Assembly: GCA_948146395.1 (NCBI GenBank)
Contig: OX411556.1
Span: 3,943,083-4,007,082, forward strand
Source: Fragum whitleyi
Lineage: Eukaryota; Mollusca; Bivalvia; Cardiida; Cardiidae
Direction: 5' to 3'
DNA: 64,000 bases
Every line of letters begins with the position of its first letter. The stretch's first letter is position 1. Positions 33,681 through 44,300 of the stretch are shown here, piece after piece. The notes beneath the pieces are model-generated. The model saw nothing but the letters and a program-made list of their open reading frames with translations, was not told where the DNA came from and made no database searches. Position numbers and translations under genes: made by a program.

Positions 33681-34994
33681 ATGGTGCTTGAGATCATGGA
33701 TACGTCATCTCCGTCGGAGGAGAAATATCTGGAGAGCCTCGAGGTTTCGTCCTCGACAGCCTCGTCCATTAACGTCAAGTGGACCATGGGACCGTCTATA
33801 TTCCCCTTCATTGATGGGTTCCGGGTACACTATCAGAAAGTGGCAAGTACATACGTGCAATACGGACCCAAACTTTCCCCTGCTCAAAGTAACTATGAGA
33901 TTGAGAACCTTGTAGCAGATACATACTATAAAGTTTGCTTGGTTGTTTATCGAAATGATTCAAATCCTTATCGTGAGTGTGTGGACGCTTCGACGACAAA
34001 CTGGCAACTTCCGGTGTCAATTGGGAGTAGTATAGGAGCTATCTTGGCGTTATCGATGATTGTTTTAATTGTGCTGTTATCCAGGTGCCAAATTCCGTAC
34101 AAATACAGGAAACGAAAATCCAAACATACGAGTAAATACGACACAATGTCGTCTAATTTTCACGAGGATCATTACGAGTTTAGTGAAACAGCTACACATG
34201 GACACGAGGACGATTTGACGTCAGAACCCGAACACGAGGATTATGGTTATTACGATCCGCATGAACCCTCCAGACATAAACACGGAACATCGGACAAACC
34301 ATTCTTAGCGAATGGACTCCCGCGAAATCACGTACATTCTCATCACCTGAGTCACGCGACTCAACCACGTAACTCTCTCGGACGAATTCACGTGCACGGT
34401 AATGGACCTTACCATTACCAGAAGCCAAGTCGATCGTATTCTATACAAGCTGACGGTCCGAGTCTACTGTTAAATCAATCCGGTCATTCACTGACTAGAA
34501 ATCCGAGGAAATTATCCATATTAGCCACAAAAGAGTGGCACAGTATTGAGGAACCCTACCCCTGCTCACATTCCCATGTCGTGTCCAACCTTCGACGGAC
34601 ACACAAAGACACTTCCTCAGTCCCCTCTGATTTCTACAGACATACAGGTGCAAAACTGAAGTCAGAGTCATCCGCCGTTTGCTCACCTCTCACTCAGGAC
34701 TTTACTTTCTTTGACGAAACGAACGAAACAAATTCAAAAGTATCAACGACGCAATCTCAAGCATCTAAAGAGGTAATGACCGGTCGAGACTCGGTCCTGG
34801 AGACCGGAACTTTCTGCTCAGACAATAACTGTGATGATATGAGCGCACTAGGTGCCGTGGGTGGATTCATGTGTAATGCGATAGATCAGGACTTGACGAG
34901 ACAATGGGAATCCAGAAAGTCTATAGAAATGGCTTCGAAATCATCTAGATTGAATCTCTCAAAATGTCAGTCTTTCGACGAGCACGCTGTCTAA
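33681..34994 (+). CDS. FN3 + transmembrane + long cytoplasmic tail protein (LRR-FN3 adhesion type), C-terminal exon
   Basis: Likely a cell-surface adhesion or signalling receptor; ligand unknown. Over 437 codons: FN3 domain at residues 17-105, with the core Trp34 (INVKW), the G-F-R-V-H-Y strand (46-51), the Y-K-V-C-L motif (83-87) and a second Cys100, giving C86-C100 spacing as in FLRT/LRRN/ELFN-type membrane-proximal FN3 domains. One transmembrane helix spans about 112-134, followed by the basic stop-transfer KYRKRKSK (141-148). The tail (149-437) is disordered-looking, rich in His and acidic residues up to about 245 and Ser/Thr-rich after that, and ends SFDEHAV. There is no signal peptide, and TAA directly precedes ATG33681 in frame. 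The true exon therefore probably starts at an acceptor a little downstream (for example after an AG near 33694 or 33719), with LRR-bearing exons further upstream or outside. Coding is supported by length, G+C rise and domain order. The family name is inference. Confidence 0.85.
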   Translation: MVLEIMDTSSPSEEKYLESLEVSSSTASSINVKWTMGPSIFPFIDGFRVHYQKVASTYVQYGPKLSPAQSNYEIENLVADTYYKVCLVVYRNDSNPYRECVDASTTNWQLPVSIGSSIGAILALSMIVLIVLLSRCQIPYKYRKRKSKHTSKYDTMSSNFHEDHYEFSETATHGHEDDLTSEPEHEDYGYYDPHEPSRHKHGTSDKPFLANGLPRNHVHSHHLSHATQPRNSLGRIHVHGNGPYHYQKPSRSYSIQADGPSLLLNQSGHSLTRNPRKLSILATKEWHSIEEPYPCSHSHVVSNLRRTHKDTSSVPSDFYRHTGAKLKSESSAVCSPLTQDFTFFDETNETNSKVSTTQSQASKEVMTGRDSVLETGTFCSDNNCDDMSALGAVGGFMCNAIDQDLTRQWESRKSIEMASKSSRLNLSKCQSFDEHAV

Positions 34995-35007
34995 TATGTA
35001 GGAGTTG

Positions 35008-35279
35008 GGGCTCCGGATGTAGGGATTGATATAGATATAAATTTCAAAACGGAAATCTTCTGTTATCAAAACTTATATTGCGGGTACTTATTTGAATCGT
35101 CTCATCAAGGCAGAGGGGGGTTCCATTTCAAAGTAAAATTACATAAGCCCTCTTTCGAATCATATATTGTTGGTACTCATTGGAATCGTCTCGTCTAGAC
35201 GATTGCATTGAGAACCATTAAATGCTTTTGATGAGAAAAAACAGAGTTAGATTCACAACAATACCCCAATCCGGAGCCC
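35008..35279. mobile_element. Fold-back MITE just after the stop codon
   Basis: GGGCTCCGGATGTAGGGATT at the left and AATACCCCAATCCGGAGCCC at the right; inner hairpin TACTCATTGGAATCGTCTCG with inverse around 35170-35215. It begins 13 bp after the FN3 stop and so would form part of the 3' UTR. Confidence 0.7.
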
Positions 35280-35489
35280 TTCGTATTGAAATTTCATCTG
35301 TAAGATATTCTGCGTTATTAATGAACTGGCAGGGCGGGGCTTATTCGTGACGTAATTTGGCGAGTTATCTTTAAATCATTTTGGGTTCATTGAAATGTAA
35401 GTCGGAAATAATCGTGAACGCAAGCAAATAACTGTATCCTAAAACCAAAAGGATTCACGTGCTTAGAGAGAGTGAACACATTTCATCGT

Positions 35490-35575
35490 TGGGTTACCAA
35501 AGCCCCGTAACCTCAGCTTCGACAAGCTGAAGTTTCGAGGGTTTGGTTACCAACCTACGATTTACGGTCCCAAGA
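35490..35575. repeat. Hairpin, GTTGGGTTACCAAA arms
   Basis: CGTTGGGTTACCAAAGCCCC and CCTCAGCTT pair with AAGCTGAAG and GGGTTTGGTTACCAACCTACG (minor mismatches). The inner part resembles the 16.2-kb hairpin. Confidence 0.6.
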
Positions 35576-35612
35576 TGATTATGTTGACTATCTTAAGAAG
35601 TAAATAATAATG

Positions 35613-35618
35613 AATAAA
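35613..35618 (+). promoter_or_regulatory. Possible polyadenylation signal of the FN3 gene
   Basis: First AATAAA after the stop, about 620 bp downstream. No transcript evidence. Confidence 0.25.
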
Positions 35619-35760
35619 GGCTGATTTACCTTTACCTTAAGTGTATCGAGCCGTCCTTAGGCTCCGCCAGGGGAAAATGTGGATAATAGCCTACATATTT
35701 TTTCTATAGAAAACACCTGCTCAATTAGCATTGCAATGATTGTTGTCACCACCGATTCAT

Positions 35761-35975
35761 TATAGGTAGATTTTGAGCGGTGAGCTGTGAAATTTACTTT
35801 TAACGGTTAAATTTCCGTGCTATTCTTCCAAAATAGATAGAACACATAATACAGATACGAATTACCTTTCAAATGAAACTTAGTGCATGTCTTAGATCTT
35901 AAAGGTTTACTCATAAACCTATGGTAATGGACTCAACGCCTAGGTCAGAGCTCAGTTTTGAAAATACACCTATAC
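35761..35975 (+). mobile_element. R1 TIR element, copy 2
   Basis: TATAGGTAGATTTTGAGCGG to AAAATACACCTATA; shares TAGGTCAGAGCTCAGTTTTG with copy 1, with an internal deletion relative to it. Confidence 0.65.
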
Positions 35976-36596
35976 TAAAGATGACATAACATTTCAAAAA
36001 TATACACAAATCTTTATCAAAGTTCAACCGAGCCCGTCTGGCATAATAGCTTACGCGTTGGCTAGTCAACCCTGAGATCTTGAGTTCGATTTCATATCAA
36101 ATCCTAGAATTTTACTTTCCTATGAGTTTCGAGAATTTTTTGTGGAGAAACCAGAGGATAGAGTAATGTACTTAAAACAAGCAAAATTTCTTTTTATCGT
36201 CATATTTCTACCAGGGAAACTTTATTTTAATGGTTTACCTTGTATTTGTTGTCTGCAATTTCTTAAGATCTTTTTACCGGACTAAAATTAGAAAGCGGTG
36301 ATTTTTTTGTAAGATGTTGTTCATTTAAAGTATGAAGGTATTCGGAAAAGGTACCATTTGTTTATTAATTCATATGTTCCATTGCTAAATTCATTTGATA
36401 TCGAAAAAAATAATCAATTAATCAGACAGCAATATTTTTACTTATTCAAAGTCAGAGGAAGTTTACAATGCAGTTTACCATATGCCTTCAATGGATAAAT
36501 CTTTCCGATACAACTAAGTTTCAAAGAGTGCATGTCAATTAATCATTTCTGTTCATCGGAATAAATCCATGAATACTCTTTTTAATTAAACATAAG
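35976..36596. other. No gene; weak tRNA-like stretch at 36010-36095
   Basis: CTGGCATAATAGCTTACGCG followed by GAGTTCGATTTC resembles degraded A and B boxes, perhaps an old SINE head. The rest is AT-rich. Confidence 0.35.
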
Positions 36597-36760
36597 TGGG
36601 ATAGCAGCTTCAGGCTATGTAAGGATGTAATGGTAGTACTGGTGTGAAAAATGAGCGTATACAGAGAGTTTTGAATCGAATTGAAGAGAGGTAATACAAT
36701 ATCGCCAAATTTGTCTGATTGGACGAATTAAACGATATTTTGTTAACGCCCTTGATTAAT
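36597..36760 (+). repeat. SINE-1 fragment joined to MITE-H fragment
   Basis: 36597-36650 has GGATGTAATGGTAGTACTGG of the SINE-1 body. From about 36651 MITE-H words follow (GAGAGGTAATACAATATCGC core to about 36760). Confidence 0.5.
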
Positions 36761-36834
36761 ATCTTCGTACGTCTCCGTTTACGTTTCCTTACTGATCATC
36801 AAACGTCTAAAATCCATTCAAACTAAAAATCATG

Positions 36835-36935
36835 AAAATATATTAATCAGCTTCGCGTATTGATACAGTGTGATTAAGTTTTTAGTTTCATACCTCAATG
36901 AAATTAACAAATACTCTCTTCATCTCTTAATTACA
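36835..36935. repeat. PAL-C, right half
   Basis: CAGCTTCGCGTATTGATACA, then GTGTGATTAAGTTTTTAG and AAATACTCTCTTCATCT; the left arm is missing. Confidence 0.55.
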
Positions 36936-37061
36936 ATCTCACTAGCATGTGTATCTGTTGTCGGTAATTGTTCAAAAGAACAAATTTGACAGGAAAATGA
37001 TGTCAAATTTTCATTTCATATTGAACATTTAAATATATAGTCCGACTTTTGACATTTTTAT

Positions 37062-37153
37062 AACACATGCCGATGGCTCAGCACGAAACAGTTGTAACTG
37101 CCTATAAACATATACGCAGTTACAACTCTTTCGCGCTGAGCCATCGATGTGTT
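37062..37153. mobile_element. Fold-back element PAL-D, copy 1
   Basis: ACACATGCCGATGGCTCAGC and GTTGTAACTGCCTATA pair with their inverses around a short loop. The second copy is at 63878-63951. Confidence 0.65.
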
Positions 37154-37206
37154 TTGAAATCATTGTTGCATACAAACATATTTGTTTAATTTCTTAATTG
37201 CCTTTA

Positions 37207-37371
37207 CTATAGGGATGAGTGTCTTTTTCACTGCGTTTATTGGGGTATAAAGTGCAATTGCCTTAGCACATGGCAAATAACGCCCGTAGGGCGTTATGTT
37301 TAAGCCATGTGCTAAGGCAATTGCACTTTATACCCCAATAAACGCTGTGAAAAAGACACTCGGCCCTTATA
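37207..37371. mobile_element. Near-perfect long palindrome PAL-E (~165 bp)
   Basis: The left arm from GAGTGTCTTTTTCAC through GTGCAATTGCCTTAGCACAT is matched by the right arm with one mismatch over about 60 bp. The loop region is an inner ACGCCCGTAGGGCGT palindrome. It is the best-paired inverted repeat of the window, so it is recent or kept identical. Confidence 0.8.
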
Positions 37372-38213
37372 ATTGCAATCCTCTTGGTCTAAGAAACTAT
37401 TAAAATACTCGGCTAAACATTAAAGTTTCGAGTCTACTTTCTGCGTGTATTACACAATCTATTTTTAGATCGTGTATTTCCCTTCTCGCTATCGAAGTTA
37501 AACGGCATAAGGTTAATCAAATGGTACACAAATAAACGACAATTTGACATTCGTAGAGGTATTTATAATCAAAACATAATTTTGACAAGTTATTCAACAT
37601 TTAAACCGAAACTATCGTGATCGGGCTAAGCTGAGAGGGTTGCTTGGTGGTCTTCGTCGACTCACTGTAAACATCGACTCAGAATCTGAGCTGCATACTT
37701 TTAATCATAAATTCTTTCGAAAATATCTTAATTTCTTATATATTAAATAGCAATATTACGATATGGAAGGGAAACGAGGGGTTTTCGAGTTTCTACAACA
37801 CAAGAAATGCAGATCGAAGATCGGGGGTTTCCCGAAAGACCTATTGCATTTTATACAGAAATAAAGTGCAATGGATTTCCCCACGTGATGCGATTTAAAC
37901 CAATCAAAATTCTTTATTATATTAGATTGCAATTATTTTGTGTTAAGACCTTGTTCAAGTTCAAATGTAAATAAAAACTATACATTCCTTTAAAATGTTC
38001 CGTTCTTTTTGTTTGCTTTTGTCTGCAAACCTTTTGAAAACTCAGTTTCGATTTGGTATAATCTGCCAGCTTCTATCGACCTTTAAACCTATCAGTTCAC
38101 ATTTTCGTCTTGCTCTAAGACATACATATTCATACGACTTTGCACTTAAACCACCGGCCACCGAATTGCAAAACGGCCGTGTACATATGGTTCATCCGTC
38201 TGCCACAGCACTT
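37372..38213. other. No gene seen
   Basis: An 83-codon plus frame (37995-38246) runs into MITE-H and shows no domain. Otherwise unassigned. Confidence 0.5.
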
Positions 38214-38653
38214 ACAGTTTATAACATCGTGAAATTGACAAGGTGAGCGATTTTGGGGTAATTTAGGAATGATGCTGAATGAGTGAGCGGAGCGAGCTTT
38301 GAGTGAAATTTAAGGGAGGAAGTCCAATGTCGCTAATTTTTGTTCAGGATGAACAAAATTAGCGATATGAATTACCTCCATTTAATAAAATATGCATAAA
38401 AGTTCTATAGATAGCTTCCTATATCTTCAAGAATCTATGAGACGCTAAAAATGTGAATTATATCAGTGAAATCACGATTTTTCCCTATTAAAAATTTATT
38501 TTGAATGACGTTGATTCTACATCTTCCAATGGGTTTGAGCGTTTTTTATTGGTTTGAGTGAGTTTTTGGAATGGATGAATAGAGCGCTGAGTGAGCGATT
38601 TTGAGTGGTTTTGATTGAGGTGAATGTCAATTTCACGACGTAACTAACTGTAT
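38214..38653 (+). mobile_element. MITE-H, full copy
   Basis: CAGTTTATAACATCGTGAAA to TTCACGACGTAACTAACTGT, with a complete palindromic core near 38310-38385. Confidence 0.75.
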
Positions 38654-39232
38654 AACCCCCACAGGTACGCATTTCTATTCTTCAATGAATCAGGGATCAT
38701 TTTTGGGCGAGATCTGAGCAAATTTTCTCGTTTTTCTGTCAGAAATCTCATTCAAATTGGCTAAATGAAAGAAAATTCTCACAGCAAAATATATTCTTTA
38801 CAAAGGATTTGGTTCAATTCTCCATTGAAAATTCAAGATTTCTCATAAGTTGCAACTGACTGAGACTTTTCCAACATGAAATTCTGAGCCAGGATTATCC
38901 CTGGTGAAACCACTTGTTGTACTCACTTATATCGTTTAATCGATTCAAATGAGGACAACTAGTCCAGAAAATAGTAAAGACAGTCTAAAATCTTTATTCT
39001 TAAGTGAAACCGTATGCTTTGGGTATTCGTTTGAATCGTCTCGTTGAGACGCTTCAAACGAGTACCAACAACTTAGGGTTTTAGTCAGAAATATTGAAAA
39101 AGTGAATTTGAAAACCAAAATATCCTCTCTATTAGTAGCTCTGTAATAGTACCAAAAACCTAGGGTTTGTTGAAAAAGTAGTGAAATATTTCGCTATGTA
39201 GTCATTTAAAAAATGTCTATCACGAGTCTATC
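38654..39232. other. No gene; hairpin at 39018-39072
   Basis: GTATTCGTTTGAATCGTCTC and GAGACGCTTCAAACGAGTAC pair, the same inner hairpin type as in the 35.0-kb MITE. Confidence 0.55.
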
Positions 39233-39345
39233 TGAAGCGGTTTGTTTGAATGGAGTTTTACGCCGCTTTCAACAATCTTTCAGTTATATCGCAGAGGCTG
39301 GATCACTTTACAGTGGATTCCTGGTATTTCTTTCACCAATTTGGA
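39233..39345 (-). repeat. SINE-1, 3' part
   Basis: TTTTACGCCGCTTTCAACAA and TTTCAGTTATATCGCAGAGG, the SINE-1 tail read in reverse. The head is missing. Confidence 0.65.
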
Positions 39346-39474
39346 CGAAATTAGCGACAATGTATTACATCCCTTGAACTTCACTCAAAATTTACTATCG
39401 CATCCATTCAATTTCATTTAAAACTCATTCCAAAGCCATTCACTATGTCAATTTCACGATGTTCTTAACTGTGT
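39346..39474 (-). repeat. MITE-H, terminal half
   Basis: Starts in the core (GGACGAAATTAGCGACAATG) and ends TCACGATGTTCTTAACTGTG. It replaces the SINE-1 head at a sharp junction. Confidence 0.6.
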
Positions 39475-39943
39475 CTGCAGTTCTGAATCGTCAATTACCT
39501 CAAAATTAACGGAAAGACCCAAACGGCATGTGATGTATGATGACGAATTCTTATCCTCGTCATCTTACTGTCTTATATACGAGTCTAGTGACGCGATATT
39601 ACAGGCTTTTTTCTTTAAACCCTCCCCCCCCCCCCCGCCCTGTTGTTCACGAAAATTTCCTGCTGAACACACAACTTTGTCGGACAGCCGGCCTATAGAC
39701 CAAGATCAGCCTTCACAGAGGTGAAGTCTGATTTTAGGTTACACAGTCTGATTTCTATCTAATTATCATTTGACTCGTTTGAAATAGAATGGTTAAAATT
39801 CTGAAACGTCGGAAAAAAAAGCAATTTGTCTAAAACAAAGAAATAAGATTTAAGAAGGACTAGGATGAAGTCTGCCGAGTTTTCGAATGATTGTATATTT
39901 CTGTCACAAAATACAACACCAAAAATATCTCATGTAGATGCTT
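39475..39943. other. No gene; C tract and PAL-K copy
   Basis: A C13 run at about 39624-39636. 39696-39755 has GACCAAGATCAGCCTTCAC...GTGAAGTCTGATTTTAGG, a PAL-K copy. Confidence 0.5.
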
Positions 39944-40378
39944 CAGTTAAAACACCGTGAAACTGACATTCATCTCAATCAAAACTAAAAATGTATTCTA
40001 ATTGGCTCACCCAGCGCTCCATCTTTTCATTCTAAACACTCACTCAAATCATTCAAAAACGCTCCAAAATGATTGTAAAGGATAAAATCAACAACTAAAT
40101 TCAAAATGAATATAGCTCGCAAAAAATCGCGATTTCACATATATAATTTAGATCTTTATGTGTCTTATTGGTTCATGAAAAATTAGGAAGCGTTTTATAG
40201 AACTTGTCTTAATTTTTAATTAAAGGGATGTAATAAATATTGCTAATTTTGCTCATCCTAAATAAAATTAGTGATATTGGATTACCTCCCTCTAATTTCA
40301 CTCAAAACTCACTCATAAGACTCATTCAATTTCATTACAAAAGCATTCAACTTGCAATTCTACGATGATTTTTACTAT
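39944..40378 (-). mobile_element. MITE-H, full copy, reverse orientation
   Basis: CAGTTAAAACACCGTGAAAC to ATTCTACGATGATTTTTACT; core GGGATGTAATAAATATTGCT with inverse. Confidence 0.7.
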
Positions 40379-40394
40379 TACGTTTGACTGTTGG

Positions 40395-40600
40395 TGCTGG
40401 AACATGGGTTCCGCGTAAGGGCGTCAATGCACGATTTCAGGATAATGCAAAAGCTCTAAGTCGAAAAAGTGGCATTAAGGCTTACAAAATGCTTTCAGAG
40501 TTATCCCCCTTGACAGTCTGGTGACTGTGCTGCTGAACACACATACCAAGTTTCATGAAGATATCTTCATTAACAAAAGAAGAACGACTAAGGTAAAAGT
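40395..40600 (+). repeat. Element F, copy 2 (partial)
   Basis: TGTTGGTGCTGG, CAGGATAATGCAAAAGC and AAGTCGAAAAAGTGGCAT, then ACACATACCAAGTTTCATG. It lacks the 3' hairpin end. Confidence 0.55.
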
Positions 40601-41459
40601 TTTGTCACGCCAACGCCACTCAAACGACGCCAGTGAGATCACAGTATCTCAGCTTTCCCGTAAAAAAGACATTTATTCTAATCAAATTTCAGGTTGATCT
40701 TGCAAAATATGTGGCCTCTAAGGTGCATACAATGTTTTTCTCCAGTTTTGACCCTGTGTCCTGCTTTTTGACCGGGTTGACCCAATTTCGAAAATGTCCG
40801 AGATTTAATCAAGACAATCAGTTAGTCCTAATAGGTTGATCAGGAAATTCTTAGAATATGTGAGTGCACGTTTATATATTGACTTCTCTTTCTTTCTAGA
40901 ATGTCGGTCGCATTTTGGCAAGATTTAAGAATTTACCCTTTTTGGTATTTAGTAAAAGTTTAGGTATGTACCATAAATTTTTCGCGCGCCTTCATTCTTT
41001 GGACGTGCCCCTAAAAAATGAAACAATTGCTAGCCCAAATTATATACGTGTATGACTATACGAAAACTTTTGGATCATTTAGAGCGCCATAAAAACTAAC
41101 GGCTTCCGATAGACGGTTAGAATATTGGGAGACAGGCATCGCTGATTGATGATTCTTTAATTCAAACGCTTCTAGCATTTTTTTAATCAGTAGCGAGGCA
41201 AAAATCCCCTCAATCCTTTAAATCAATTGTCTTGATGCAATAATACCGTGCATAACGTCAGACACCGACGATTTCCTGGAAACAGTTTTAATTTAAAGCC
41301 TGGTGTTTGAGAAACCGATCAGTATTACTGAAAATAATTAAACTGGGAGAAAAAGGTAGACGGGTCTCCCAGGAATGATTGCTAAGATTAGAATCGCAGC
41401 CTTATCCATTAAAAGTTGGGATCTCGAATCACTGTAAAATCACATATAAAGGTTGTAGT
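40601..41459. other. No gene seen
   Basis: A 68-codon plus frame at 40633-40839 has no domain. AT-rich flank. Confidence 0.5.
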
Positions 41460-41704
41460 GGCGAAATGAGGCGTTTTTTAAATCAGTCCGTCGCCAACAT
41501 TGCAAGGCTGACGAAAATACTGCTGAGATCCGCCATGGTTCTTCAACGTGCTCGGTGTAAAGCACCGTCCCACGAGGCCTCGGTTTAACGTCTCATCCGA
41601 AAGACAATTAGTTTGTTAGTGTGCCAGCCCGGGTTTGAACCAACGACGTCGAACTTCAATGGTTTTGAAGTCCGGTGCTCTACCAACTGAGCTAATCGGG
41701 CTGA
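41460..41704 (-). mobile_element. SINE-2, full-length copy
   Basis: On the minus strand the head at 41704-41626 has A box TTAGCTCAGTTGGTAGAGCA and B-box-like GGTTCAAACCC. The body ends CGACGGACTGATTTAAAAAA-like sequence. Best preserved of the two copies. Confidence 0.75.
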
Positions 41705-41802
41705 CCTTAAACTACGCGTAATTTTTAAAGAAATTTGAGAAATGTGGTGCGTATTTGAAATGTGCGTTTACTTCGAGAATGCTGTGAATTTGTAATATTT
41801 CG

Positions 41803-41905
41803 GTTTCCATTGATTGATTGAATGGAGTTAAATGCTGCTTTCAACATTATTTCAGTTATATCGTCGACTAACACTAGCACCTGACAATGGTTAGTAGTAG
41901 TACCT
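41803..41905 (-). repeat. SINE-1, 3' part
   Basis: TTGATTGATTGAATGGAGTT tail plus TTTCAGTTATATCG; the head is absent. Confidence 0.65.
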
Positions 41906-42164
41906 GGGTAGTACTTTAGACAGTGCTTTGTTAAAATATGAGCCAATTTTATCCAACCGTCATACAGTTGCTTGTTCTATACAAAATGACCCTTTTCCAT
42001 AATGTTTTGGCTTTACCGCTATAGCTATGGCGGTCTTATGTTGCTCAACTGCTAGTACTCAAAAATAGCCTCATTTTGATTTACAATATACCTTGACATA
42101 CTGCCTTTTCCTGGCTAATGAAGCCCCCCTGAAAATTGGGTCTCAAACACTTTACATGAACCTT
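41906..42164. other. Unassigned
   Basis: Nothing recognised. Confidence 0.5.
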
Positions 42165-42428
42165 AAAAATTAAGTTCTATAAATTGCTTCCTATTTCTTC
42201 ATGAACCAATCAGACCCTTACATTTTGAATTAAATCGGTGAAATCACGTTTTTAGCTAGCTATATTTATTCTGAATATTGGAGTTGATCCTACCCTTTTC
42301 AGTAATTTGGAGCTTTTTTTTGGATGATTTGAGTGAGTGTTTGGAATGAATGAATGAAGCGCTGATAGCGAGAATGAGAATGGTTTTAATTGAGATTAAT
42401 GTCATTTCATGATGGTTTTTAACTATAT
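42165..42428 (+). repeat. MITE-H, right half
   Basis: CAATCAGACCCTTACATTTT to TCATGATGGTTTTTAACTAT; the left half and core are missing. Confidence 0.6.
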
Positions 42429-42747
42429 AAAACCTTGAAATAATTGGTTTGCAAGACTAACCACCGAGTCAAAGATGATGTTCTCATTGTCCAATTTTTT
42501 AATTCTTTACTATAATATGATACAACAAGGGATTAATAGTTTATGGAACTAAGTACAGCCGACAACTATAGACCCCGACGCAAGGTACGTGTACGATAGG
42601 GTGATGACAAAACAACTGGGCTAAAAATTATAGTTTTTAATTGGTTTTCTGCAATGTTTTTACATAGACGCAAAGTACATGTACATAGGTTGATGACAAA
42701 ACAGCTGGGTTCAAAGTGACAGTTTTTAGTTCTTTTATCTTTTCACT

Positions 42748-43048
42748 ATACAAATATCCGCGTGATAACATCCTGTATGGTGATTTTATGATATCACATA
42801 GATATTTTAAGAACAATGATATAATGCTGTTAATTTTAGAAACTTGCATTTCAGTTAGAAACATCAACGAACACGAGACAAATAGAGGTTATAAAATAAA
42901 AAATAATACATAATTAGTGTATTGTATGAAAAAAATATCTAACTTGGTTGTTAGAATTGATAATTGTCTCGGCAGAGCCTCGACAATAATCGATTCTCCC
43001 TACCTTGTTAGATATTTTTATTCATACAAAACACTAAGTACGTATTAT
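42748..43048 (+). mobile_element. Composite fold-back PAL-I, copy 1
   Basis: Left module: AATATCCGCGTGATAAC...GATATCACATAGATATT (inverted pair), AACTTGCATTTCAGTTAGAA, then a fold-back with TATCTAACTTGGTTG, GATAATTGTCTCGGC and inverses. It ends ACAAAACACTAAGTACGTA. The same order recurs at 44505-44800 and 47490-47785. Confidence 0.7.
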
Positions 43049-43479
43049 ATATTTCTAAAATGTATTTATTTCTTCCATAGTACAGCAATGGACTCAATCA
43101 ATCGCAATAATTCTGGGATTCTCCGCCTGATAATTAACCCTTCATTCATCATATAGGTGCACAACTAAACAAAATACAAACAGATGCATTTTTTTTCTTT
43201 ATTTCAAAATAAAAACGAGAGAAGGGCAGGTTGATACTATCATATCCTCGGTTGAAATTGCACAATTGCAAACGGATTTAATCGATTCATTGACAAATAA
43301 AACCAATATTGTGTTGGTTGCTAGTGAAATGAAAAAAAAAAACTATTGTCAAGTCTCAGAAAATATCTTCGATAATATATGACGAATGTGTATGACCAAG
43401 GTTAGACAATAGTGTGGAAACCTTCGGGATTTATTAGAAAAAAAGCAGGGTAAACGGTTGCCTACGCTCGGCAGTTGAG

Positions 43480-43799
43480 TGATTAATGGTGAAAAAAAAG
43501 TCGAAAAAGGGGCATAACTTACACAAAATGCATCCAGAATTATTCCCCTTGATGGTATGTATTGCTCTTTTGATGGTGAACACGTGTTCCAAGTTTCAAG
43601 TGAATGCCATTCAGTAGAACAAGAGATATCACAAAATGTCAACGTTATCTCACAACGACGACGACGACAACGATGACGACGGTAACACCAAGGCTATAGC
43701 AATACATCGGGTACCTCCGAAAACAGCCGAGCTAAAAATAAAGAAATAAAAAAAACTACGCCTACTGGCGCCTACGCTTGGCTGTTTGGTGCTGGATAG
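43480..43799 (+). mobile_element. Element F, copy 3, with a second F start behind it
   Basis: AAGTCGAAAAAGGGGCATAA, TTTCAAGTGAATGCC, AGAGATATCACAAAATGTCA, an ACGACGACGACGACAACG-type tract and GCCGAGCTAAAA at 43737. A new F copy starts at about 43755 (TACGCTTGGCTGTTTGGTGC) and is broken by MITE-PB at 43800. Confidence 0.65.
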
Positions 43800-44020
43800 T
43801 CCTTTCCTATTTTATAAAATTTTGGATCTGTCCAAATTCAAAGGTTTTGCAGATGAAAATTAAAAGTGGATTTAATTTAAAAAATAACCATTCAGTAGGG
43901 TAGAAAATAGTGTGGAAAAAGAAGAAATTGCTTGTCAGGAGCAATTTCTTCTTTTTTCACAATGTTTTCTCAATCATAAAATCACAGGCACGTAAAAAGC
44001 AGGGTTTAAACAGCAAAGGG
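43800..44020 (+). mobile_element. MITE-PB, 221 bp, in an ATAG site
   Basis: Same sequence as the 26489 and 50073 copies but flanked by ATAG (43796-43799 and 44021-44024) instead of TTAA, and with T instead of C as its first base. The host F element reads through across the break. Confidence 0.8.
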
Positions 44021-44300
44021 ATAGTGGATAAAAAAAGCTGAGTCGAAAAGGGGGCATAACTCGCACAAAATACATCTTTCCTTGATAGTATAGGTTCCTC
44101 TTTTGATAGTGAACATGTTACCCACAAGCGCTTTGTCCCAATTCGGGAAACAATTTATTAACAAAACTCTCTTTAGACATTCGTGACCCCAAAACGATAG
44201 GCCATTTCCTTTAATCATGGGCAATACTTGTGTAAAGATTCATGATTTTGAGTCACTTTTTCTTGAGTTTGAGTCCTGCAACGAAAATTTGCCTATGGAC
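44021..44300 (+). repeat. Element F, continuation after MITE-PB
   Basis: GAGTCGAAAAGGGGGCATAA follows directly and ends in a GACGGATAGACAGACAGAC tract near 44320. Confidence 0.55.
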
